Below the pieces are notes generated by a model that was given only the letters and a program-made list of their open reading frames with translations, did no database searches and was not told where the DNA came from. Positions 40,634 through 47,068 of a stretch of DNA of 47,068 nucleotides are shown here, piece by piece. This DNA is from Bacillota bacterium (lineage in GTDB: Bacteria > Bacillota_A > Clostridia > Lachnospirales > WQUN01). The position numbers and the translations under genes were made by a program. The stretch spans positions 1-47,068 of the forward strand of contig WQTQ01000233.1 of assembly GCA_009786175.1 (NCBI GenBank). The letters are read 5' to 3'. How positions within the stretch are numbered: position 1 is the stretch's first letter; every line of letters starts with the position of its first letter.

Positions 40634-42393
40634 TGGATAAGCTGAAAAACTTGCGCGATCTTATGCGGGAGCGCGGGCTGGACGCGTACATTATTTCAAG
40701 CGGCGACGCCCATAATAACGCCCGTATGGCAGACTATTGGCTTGCAAGGTCGTGGTTTTCCGGTTTTACCGGCTCTGCCGGTACAGTGGTTGTAACGCTT
40801 ACGGAAGCCGGCCTGTGGACAGACGGGCGGTACTTTATTCAAGGGGAAAATGAACTGGCGGGCACAGGCATTACCCTGTTTAAACTCGGCGAGCCGGATG
40901 TACCCACATACGAGGCATTTCTTCTTGATAAAATGCCGGAAGGCGGTAAAGTAGGCTTTGACGGCAGAACCATGTCAACCGCCGCTTTTAACAGCATGAA
41001 CAAAAAATTAGACACAAAAAATTTGACGTACTTATATCAAGAAGATTTGGTAGGTATGCTGTGGACAAGCCGTCCACCCATGCTAAGCCTTCCCGTATTC
41101 GAGCATCTGCCCAAATTCGCAGGGCTTTCTGCTGCGGAAAAATTGCGCGTGGTCCGCGAAAAAATGAAAGAAGCCGGTGTATCTGTATACTTAGTTTCGT
41201 GCCTAGACGATATTGCGTGGCTGTTGAATATCCGTGGCCGTGATGTTTCCAATATTCCGGTGGTATATTCATATGTCTTAATCACAGATAAAGACGCGGA
41301 CGTTTTCATTGATCCTGCAAAAGTAGCGGATATTTCCGGCAAACTTATCTCTCAGGGCTTTACTGTTAACAGCTACGAAGCGGTAGCCGACAAGATGAAA
41401 ACCTTGCCAACCGACGCAAGCATTTATTTTAATAAGAATAAAACCAATATTTTGCTTGGGTCCATTGTCGGCGAACTAAATTATGTAGACACCAAGGACA
41501 TAATCGCCATGTTAAAAGGCGTAAAATCTGAAGTTGAACTTGCCAATATAAGAAATGCCTACATTAAAGAAGGCGCGGCAATGACAAAGCTGCTTAAATG
41601 GCTGGACGATTCTATAAAAGCAGGCAAAATGCTTACAGAAGACGATGTTGCAAATGAGCTTGTCAGCTTCCGTAAGCAGCAGGAATATTACCTGTGCGAC
41701 AGTTTTGAGACAATTTCTGCCTATGGCGAAAACGCCGCACTGCCCCATTACAAACATAAAGACAGCGGTGCGGCCCTAAAGCCAAAGGGCTTCTTCCTGC
41801 TTGACGCAGGCGGCCAATACCTGGACGGCACAACAGATACAACCCGCACTGTAGTTTTGGGCCCCATATCCGATGAAATGAAGCACGACTTTACCCTTGT
41901 GCTAAAGGGGCATATTGCTTTGTCGCGGGCAGTGTTCCTAAAAGGGACCACAGGTGTAGCCTTGGATATGCTGGCGCGCCAGCCATTGATGCTGGACTGT
42001 CAAAATTACAACCACGGCACAGGCCACGGCATAGGTTACTGCCTTAACGTACACGAGGGCCCGTACGGTATACATCAGCGGGGCGAAATTGCATTAGAGC
42101 CGGGAATGATTACAGCCAACGAGCCCGGAATATACAAACAAGGCCGCTATGGCATACGTACAGAAAACACAATTGCCACACAGGAATTATGCAAAAACGA
42201 AAACGGCACATTCTACAATTTCGAAACCTTGACTTACTGCCCGTATGACACCCGCGCCATTAACGTGGAAATGCTTACACGGGAAGAAAAAGATTTTGTT
42301 AACAACTACCACGCAAAAGTGCTGGAAACCCTTTCTCCGCGGCTTGACGCAAGTGAGCAAGAGTGGCTAAAGGAACGGTGCGCGGAAATATAA
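40633..42393 (+). CDS. Xaa-Pro aminopeptidase (M24B, three-domain type)
   Basis: This 586-residue metallopeptidase removes N-terminal residues before proline. Two creatinase-like N-terminal domains (1-about 300) precede the pita-bread catalytic domain. Metal ligands are visible in order: two Asp in LLDAGGQYLDGTTDTTRT, His in NHGTGHGIG, Glu in TANEPGIY and Glu in RTENTIA. The length and the C-terminal segment (YCPYDTRAI) fit the three-domain aminopeptidase P group. It is translationally coupled to zapA. Confidence 0.96.
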   Translation: MDKLKNLRDLMRERGLDAYIISSGDAHNNARMADYWLARSWFSGFTGSAGTVVVTLTEAGLWTDGRYFIQGENELAGTGITLFKLGEPDVPTYEAFLLDKMPEGGKVGFDGRTMSTAAFNSMNKKLDTKNLTYLYQEDLVGMLWTSRPPMLSLPVFEHLPKFAGLSAAEKLRVVREKMKEAGVSVYLVSCLDDIAWLLNIRGRDVSNIPVVYSYVLITDKDADVFIDPAKVADISGKLISQGFTVNSYEAVADKMKTLPTDASIYFNKNKTNILLGSIVGELNYVDTKDIIAMLKGVKSEVELANIRNAYIKEGAAMTKLLKWLDDSIKAGKMLTEDDVANELVSFRKQQEYYLCDSFETISAYGENAALPHYKHKDSGAALKPKGFFLLDAGGQYLDGTTDTTRTVVLGPISDEMKHDFTLVLKGHIALSRAVFLKGTTGVALDMLARQPLMLDCQNYNHGTGHGIGYCLNVHEGPYGIHQRGEIALEPGMITANEPGIYKQGRYGIRTENTIATQELCKNENGTFYNFETLTYCPYDTRAINVEMLTREEKDFVNNYHAKVLETLSPRLDASEQEWLKERCAEI

Positions 42394-42412
42394 GTTTTAT
42401 TTGATACTTGTA

Positions 42413-42446
42413 AAGAGTTTGCTCTGCTACGCAGGGCATTCTTTTT
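42413..42446 (+). terminator. Rho-independent terminator after the aminopeptidase gene
   Basis: AAGAGTTTGCTCTGC pairs with GCAGGGCATTCTT around TAC with a small bulge and is followed by T6. It ends the zapA-aminopeptidase operon. Confidence 0.8.
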
Positions 42447-42515
42447 TGTGCTTTTTTTATGATGCAATATATTTTCAACTGGTAAGAAAATCCGACCGGT
42501 TGGATTAAACTCAGG

Positions 42516-42534
42516 TGGTCCAATTTTGGGACCA
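42516..42534. promoter_or_regulatory. Inverted repeat TGGTCC-N7-GGACCA upstream of the NAPRT operon
   Basis: A perfect 6-bp inverted repeat, extended imperfectly by AG/CT. It lies about 115 bases before the nicotinate phosphoribosyltransferase start and about 65 bases before a possible -10 box TATACT (42603-42608). It is a candidate operator of the operon. Nothing else of note is in this 255-base gap. Confidence 0.35.
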
Positions 42535-42648
42535 ACTGAATTTACGCATACAAGTTTTCGGTAGAAAATTCCCTTTAGACCTTGCGTTTTCTACAGAAAA
42601 GGTATACTCTAATTTCGAACAGTATAACTTACAAAGGAGCTTGAAAAT

Positions 42649-44109
42649 TTGAGAAATTTAACCCTTCTTACAGACTTTTACGAATTAACCATGATGCAAG
42701 CCTACCACCATCACCAAAGCACCACCGGGCGCAGGCAAGTGGCTGTTTTCGACATGTTTTACCGGGAAAACCCCTGCGGTAACGGGTATGCGGTAGCGGC
42801 GGGGCTTCAGCAGGTAATTGACTACATTAACGCCCTTGCGTTTACAGACGAGGATATTGCCTACCTGCGTTCAACAGGCACTTTTAACGAGTCGTTTCTG
42901 GAATACCTGAAAGGCTTCCGCTTCTCTGGCAATATTAATGCTGTGCCGGAGGGTACGGTGGTCTTCCCCGGGGAGCCGCTGCTGCAAGTAGTGTCGCCGT
43001 TAATGGAAGCACAGCTAATAGAAACCGCAATTTTGAACATCATCAACCACCAAAGTTTGATTGCTACAAAAGCTTCCCGAGTGTGTTGGGCAGCTAAAGG
43101 TGACCCGGTACTGGAGTTTGGCTTGCGCCGCGCACAAGGCCCGGACGCAGGGCTGTATGGTGCCCGTGCCGCAATGATAGGCGGGTGCAGCGGTACAAGC
43201 AACGTGCTGGCCGGACAAATGTTTAATGTACCTGTCCGCGGTACCCATGCCCACAGCTGGATAATGTGCTTTGACACAGAGTTGGAGGCATTCGAGTACT
43301 ACGCCGGTTTATACCCTAAGGCTTGCATTCTTCTAGTGGACACATACGATACGTTAAAATCCGGCGTTCCCAATGCAATAAAGGTGTTTCAAGGGATGCG
43401 GGACAAAGGCATACCCCTGGCAAATTACGGCATACGTCTGGACAGCGGTGACCTTGCCTACCTTTCTAAGCAGGCAAGAAAAATGTTGGATGACGCGGGT
43501 TTTAGCGATGCGTTTATCAGCGCGTCCAACGATTTAGACGAAAACCTTATTGCCGAACTAAAGGCCCAAGGAGCTAAAATTTCTCTTTGGGGTGTGGGGA
43601 CTCATCTTATAACGTCAAAAGAATACCCCGCATTTGGCGGTGTGTACAAAATTGCCGCGCTTTCTACAGACGGTGGGCCCTGGCAGCACAAAATAAAATT
43701 ATCCGAAGACCCGGTAAAAGTTACAAACCCTGGGGTGAAAAAAATATTTAGACTGTACGATGCAAAATCTGGTAAAATGAAAGCAGATTTGATTGCCCTG
43801 GCAGACGAAACACTTGACAACACCGAAGACTTAACAATTTTCGATCCAATAGCCACATGGAAGCGCATGACCCTTAAAGCGGGGGAATTTACCGTGCGGG
43901 AGCTGTTGCAGCCCGTATTTGAAAACGGCGAATGTGTGTATCCGCAACTAACCGTGTCGGAAATTCGCGCCTATGCCGCCAAAGAACGGGACACCTTATG
44001 GGAAGAACACAGGCGGCTGGTGCGCCCGCACTTAATGCCTGTGGACTTATCGCAAAAATTATATGACCTAAAGCAATCTATGATTGCCAAATTACGGTCT
44101 ATTAAATAA
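42649..44109 (+). CDS. pncB: Nicotinate phosphoribosyltransferase
   Basis: This 486-residue enzyme makes nicotinate mononucleotide from nicotinate, PRPP and ATP in NAD salvage. Family hallmarks are LTLLTDFYELTMMQAY at the N-terminus, EFGLRRAQGPDAG, GTHAHSWIM (His region) and RLDSGDLAYLSKQ. The start is TTG 42649, 9 bases after AAGGAG; no in-frame ATG fits the family N-terminus. It heads an operon with PfkB, PIG-L and ROK genes spaced 16-18 bases apart. Confidence 0.96.
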   Translation: MRNLTLLTDFYELTMMQAYHHHQSTTGRRQVAVFDMFYRENPCGNGYAVAAGLQQVIDYINALAFTDEDIAYLRSTGTFNESFLEYLKGFRFSGNINAVPEGTVVFPGEPLLQVVSPLMEAQLIETAILNIINHQSLIATKASRVCWAAKGDPVLEFGLRRAQGPDAGLYGARAAMIGGCSGTSNVLAGQMFNVPVRGTHAHSWIMCFDTELEAFEYYAGLYPKACILLVDTYDTLKSGVPNAIKVFQGMRDKGIPLANYGIRLDSGDLAYLSKQARKMLDDAGFSDAFISASNDLDENLIAELKAQGAKISLWGVGTHLITSKEYPAFGGVYKIAALSTDGGPWQHKIKLSEDPVKVTNPGVKKIFRLYDAKSGKMKADLIALADETLDNTEDLTIFDPIATWKRMTLKAGEFTVRELLQPVFENGECVYPQLTVSEIRAYAAKERDTLWEEHRRLVRPHLMPVDLSQKLYDLKQSMIAKLRSIK

Positions 44110-44127
44110 AAAAGGAGCTGAATAAAA

Positions 44128-45249
44128 ATGCAAAACGTACAAGCATTGCCGGAAAAACTACGGGCAAAAAAAGGTTTTGATTTAAACATGATTATTGGCC
44201 TGGACGGGTTTGTAGATGAAATTATCCATGTTGTGGATAAACGTCAGGATTTTCAAAATTATACCCGCCTTAGCACAATTGCAGACTTTGGCGAGCGCGT
44301 AAGTAAAGCCGCCGGCCTAAGCGCGAACTTCGAATTTGTACCTGTTCAAACAAAACTTGGCGGCAACGGGCCAATTTTATCAAACGCCCTTTTGGAATAC
44401 GGCGTATCCCTAACATATGTGGGTTCTTTGGGCAAGCCTCCGCACCCTGTTTTTCAGCCGATGGTAGACAAGGCAAAAGCCGTATACAGCCTTTGCGGCG
44501 CGGGCCTTACAGACGCATTAGAGTTTGAAGACGGTAAACTGATGCTTGGCAAGCACGCCACATTAAAAGAAGTTACCTGGGAAGCCTGCAAAGAAGCCCT
44601 TGGCGGCCCACAGGGCATTGCCAAAATGGTTAACGAGTGCCAGCTTTTTGGTATGGAAAACTGGACAATGCTGCCATACATGAGCCAAATCTGGGAAGGC
44701 ATGATTGAGGAAGTTTTCCCGCTGTTGGAAGACAAGGCAGAAAAGCCGATTGCTTTCTTCGACCTTGCAGACCCGGAAAAACGTACCAACGAAGATATCC
44801 GTCATGCCATGAATCTAATCAGTAAGTTTGAAAGTAAATTCCGCACAATTCTTGGCCTTAATGAAAATGAAGCATACAAAATTGCGGAAGTTATGGGCGT
44901 AGAGCTTTGCAGCTGTCCGGATAAGCTAAAAAATGCGGTAATGGCAACTTATGAGAAATTGGGTATTTACTGCTTGGTAGTTCACCCTGTACGCAGCGCG
45001 TGCTGTGTAGTTGGCGGCGAATACTACTACACAGACGGCCCGTTCTGCCCAAAACCAAAACTTACCACAGGCGCGGGCGATAACTTTAACGCCGGCTTCT
45101 GCCTTGGCCAATCCTTGGGGTTAGACCCGCTTGCGTCACTGACACTTGGTGTATGCACATCCGGTTTTTACGTACGCAATGCCCACAGCCCAAGTTTCGA
45201 CCAAGTAATTGATTTTGCGGAAAAATGGACAGCGGGTAATATCGACTAA
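44128..45249 (+). CDS. PfkB-family carbohydrate/nucleoside kinase
   Basis: This 373-residue protein of the ribokinase superfamily has the N-terminal GLDGFVDEIIHVVDKR, the substrate loop LGGNGPILSNALLEYG and the C-terminal anion-hole motif TTGAGDNFNAGFCLG with the catalytic Asp. It is longer than ribokinase by a central insertion containing GMENWTMLPYMSQIWEGM. The sugar is unknown. It is probably co-transcribed with the PIG-L deacetylase and ROK genes, which suggests an amino-sugar or glycoside pathway. Confidence 0.92.
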   Translation: MQNVQALPEKLRAKKGFDLNMIIGLDGFVDEIIHVVDKRQDFQNYTRLSTIADFGERVSKAAGLSANFEFVPVQTKLGGNGPILSNALLEYGVSLTYVGSLGKPPHPVFQPMVDKAKAVYSLCGAGLTDALEFEDGKLMLGKHATLKEVTWEACKEALGGPQGIAKMVNECQLFGMENWTMLPYMSQIWEGMIEEVFPLLEDKAEKPIAFFDLADPEKRTNEDIRHAMNLISKFESKFRTILGLNENEAYKIAEVMGVELCSCPDKLKNAVMATYEKLGIYCLVVHPVRSACCVVGGEYYYTDGPFCPKPKLTTGAGDNFNAGFCLGQSLGLDPLASLTLGVCTSGFYVRNAHSPSFDQVIDFAEKWTAGNID

Positions 45250-45265
45250 AACGGAGGCGATAAAT

Positions 45266-46108
45266 ATGAAGTTACGCAACCAACATGCACGGCTGTTTTT
45301 CCCGGCGACAAGCGGCGGCAACCTGGCGGATACCACACATTTGTGCATTGCCGCCCATCAAGATGACATTGAACTAATGGCCGCGGGTGCGATTTTAGAA
45401 TGCTATGGGCAAAATGATAAGCATTTCACAGGCGTTGTTGTAACAGACGGCGCGGGTTCGCCACGAACGGGTATTTATGCAAACTGTTCCGACGAGGACA
45501 TGAAAGTAACCCGTGCAAACGAGCAGGACAATGCTGCAAGCATTGGCGGCTACAATGCCCAATTCCAGCTTTACTACCCAAGCAGCGCGGTAAAAGATAA
45601 CGCTAACCCGCATCTGGTAGACGAGCTGGTGGACATAATCCTTGCCACCCAGCCGGAGTATGTGTTCACCCACAATTTTGCGGATAAACACGATACCCAC
45701 TGCGCCGTTGCGGCCAGAACATTGCAAGCACTGCGTAAAATTCCCGCGGATAAGCGGCCAAAAGCTGTTTACTCTATGGAAGTTTGGCGCGCGCTGGACT
45801 GGGTATGCGACACAGAGAAAAAACTGTTCGACACATCCCGGGACGAGTTCCTGCAAGCGGCTATGCTGGGTGTGTACCATTCCCAAATTGCGGGCGGCAA
45901 GCGTTACGACTTGGCCGGCCTTGGCAGAAAGCGGGCAAACGCCACATATTTCGCAAGCCATGCCACAGATGACTTCGAAGCGGCGGAATACGCCCTTGAC
46001 ATTACACAGCTTATGAACGACGAATCACTTTGCCCGGCGGCTTTTATCAACAACTATATCGAAATGTTTAAAAACGATGTAAACAAGCGTGTCGGCATGT
46101 TCATATAA
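45266..46108 (+). CDS. PIG-L/LmbE-family deacetylase
   Basis: This protein of about 280 residues has the zinc-binding signature CIAAHQDDIELMAAGAI (variant of AHPDDxE, with Gln for Pro) and the second part THNFADKHDTHCAVAARTL. The family removes N-acetyl groups from sugars. ATG 45266 follows GGAGG; an upstream extension to 45209 overlaps the kinase gene and is not needed. With the kinase before and ROK gene after, it probably acts on an acetylated sugar derivative. Confidence 0.93.
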   Translation: MKLRNQHARLFFPATSGGNLADTTHLCIAAHQDDIELMAAGAILECYGQNDKHFTGVVVTDGAGSPRTGIYANCSDEDMKVTRANEQDNAASIGGYNAQFQLYYPSSAVKDNANPHLVDELVDIILATQPEYVFTHNFADKHDTHCAVAARTLQALRKIPADKRPKAVYSMEVWRALDWVCDTEKKLFDTSRDEFLQAAMLGVYHSQIAGGKRYDLAGLGRKRANATYFASHATDDFEAAEYALDITQLMNDESLCPAAFINNYIEMFKNDVNKRVGMFI

Positions 46109-46124
46109 AATGGAGGTAATTCTC

Positions 46125-47068
46125 ATGAAGTTACACAATATCGAATTTGAAGTAGAAAACAAACCTGTTTTGGACGAAAGCTTTATTCCCCTTTACAAGT
46201 TTAACAAAGCGTTTTTGCAAGGTGCCACAAGGCCGCTGAAAATTGCGGTAGAGCGCAACAACGGCTACGTATACGTGTATGATACATTTGTACATGATTG
46301 CCCAACTCTTGCAGAGGCAAACAAATACTACGTAGAGCGCATGGTAAAAGCCATTTTGTGGTGCGTAGGCGGCTTTAAAGTTACAATTTGCGGTTGCAAA
46401 GACCTGACAGAATACATCAAGGCTACCTACAGCCCCACAGGTGCCCGCGCGTTTGACTACAACATGATGAGCCGCGTTTACGAAAACCAATTTTCCGTAA
46501 ATTACGCGGAATATGAAGACGCGCCAAAAGCGTCCGAGTCTTCCAAGCCCATTGGCCGCAACCTGGACGGCTGCCGCATTGGGTTTGACGCAGGCGGAAG
46601 CGACAGAAAAGTTTCCGCTGTAATTAACGGCGAAAGCGTGTTTAGCGAAGAAGTTGTTTGGTTCCCAAAAGTAACCGAAGACCCAAGTTACCACTACAAC
46701 GAAATTGTAACGGCATTTAAAACCGCCGCGTCCAAAATGCCCCGTGTAGACGCCATTGGCATTAGTTCCGCAGGTATTTACATCGATAACCGCACAATGC
46801 TGGCATCACTTTTCCTAAAAGTGCCCGAGGACGATTTTAACAAATACGTAAAAGACATTTATGTACGCGCCGCAAAGGAAATTGGCGACATTCCCGTAGA
46901 AGTTGCCAACGACGGTGACGTAACAGCCCTTGCGGGTGCGATGAGCCTGGAAGATACAAACATTTTGGGTATCGCCATGGGCACAAGCGAAGCGGGCGGC
47001 TATGTAGACGGCGACGGCAACGTAAAAGGCTGGCTTAACGAACTTGCCTTCATGCCTTGCGACGGCCA
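46125..47068 (+). CDS. ROK-family protein with N-terminal extension (cut by window end)
   Basis: ATG 46125 follows TGGAGG. The frame is open to the window end (about 314 residues seen). The first 140 residues form an unrecognised domain (KLHNIEFEVENKPVLDESF; MVKAILWCVGGFKVTICG). A ROK/ASKHA fold then starts at CRIGFDAGGSDRKVSAVING (phosphate-1 motif) and continues with DAIGISSAGIYI, VEVANDGDVTALAGA and MGTSEAGGYVDGDG. There is no N-terminal helix-turn-helix, so this is a kinase-like ROK rather than a NagC/XylR-type repressor. It likely phosphorylates the sugar made available by the operon's deacetylase. Confidence 0.9.
   Translation, partial: MKLHNIEFEVENKPVLDESFIPLYKFNKAFLQGATRPLKIAVERNNGYVYVYDTFVHDCPTLAEANKYYVERMVKAILWCVGGFKVTICGCKDLTEYIKATYSPTGARAFDYNMMSRVYENQFSVNYAEYEDAPKASESSKPIGRNLDGCRIGFDAGGSDRKVSAVINGESVFSEEVVWFPKVTEDPSYHYNEIVTAFKTAASKMPRVDAIGISSAGIYIDNRTMLASLFLKVPEDDFNKYVKDIYVRAAKEIGDIPVEVANDGDVTALAGAMSLEDTNILGIAMGTSEAGGYVDGDGNVKGWLNELAFMPCDG

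Overview
This window looks like a chromosome segment of an anaerobic, probably gut-associated Gram-positive Firmicute (Clostridia). The evidence is class B sortases with LPXTG-like anchored surface proteins, strong AGGAGG-type ribosome binding sites, frequent GTG/TTG starts, URO-D/corrinoid-type methyltransferase homologues, a MalT-like LuxR regulator, RecD2, ZapA and a PadR/HAAS/DUF4097 operon. No rRNA, tRNA or CRISPR array was seen. All calls come from reading the sequence; no database search was run.

Layout. (1) 1-1.9 kb is accessory: the 3' end of one IS5-like transposase, a second complete copy in tandem, then the cut-off 3' end of an unknown gene coupled to a small immunity-like gene. 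(2) 1.9-7.8 kb, minus strand: a URO-D-family protein and a 1581-residue secreted subtilase with a cysteine-rich triple repeat. (3) 8.2-11.7 kb, minus strand: an operon of an AraC/GyrI-type regulator, a decayed alpha/alpha-toroid-like gene, a BtrH-like protein and an intact toroid-like paralogue. (4) 11.8-17.8 kb, plus strand: two tandem membrane-anchored HExxH proteins, a URO-D methyltransferase homologue and a translationally coupled MalT/LuxR regulator. (5) 17.9-30.3 kb, minus strand: a pilus island. In transcription order it has two giant beta-helix adhesins, a signal-peptidase-like SipA with a replaced catalytic dyad, a backbone pilin, a class B sortase, a proline-rich minor pilin and a second class B sortase. 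The order recalls the streptococcal FCT pilus locus. (6) 30.3-47 kb is mostly housekeeping: ComF, PHP phosphoesterase, RecD2, a HigBA-type toxin-antitoxin pair, TrmH/SpoU methylase, GNATs, a holin-like membrane protein, PadR with DUF4097, YihY, ZapA, M24 aminopeptidase P, and an operon of nicotinate phosphoribosyltransferase, PfkB kinase, PIG-L deacetylase and a ROK protein that runs off the end.

The main finding is the pilus island with its own regulatory signature. Three of its transcription units (adhesin 2, adhesin 1, sipA-pilin-sortase) share the same promoter architecture on the minus strand: an ACCC-N4-GGGT inverted repeat (one base changed in one copy) followed at exactly the same distance by TAAAAT. 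This suggests one dedicated regulator or sigma factor. Also notable are a four-copy dispersed palindrome CCCCCTGATATCAGGGGG at gene 3' ends, a long inverted repeat between the LuxR gene and the last sortase, and the duplicated HExxHxxGxxE proteins.
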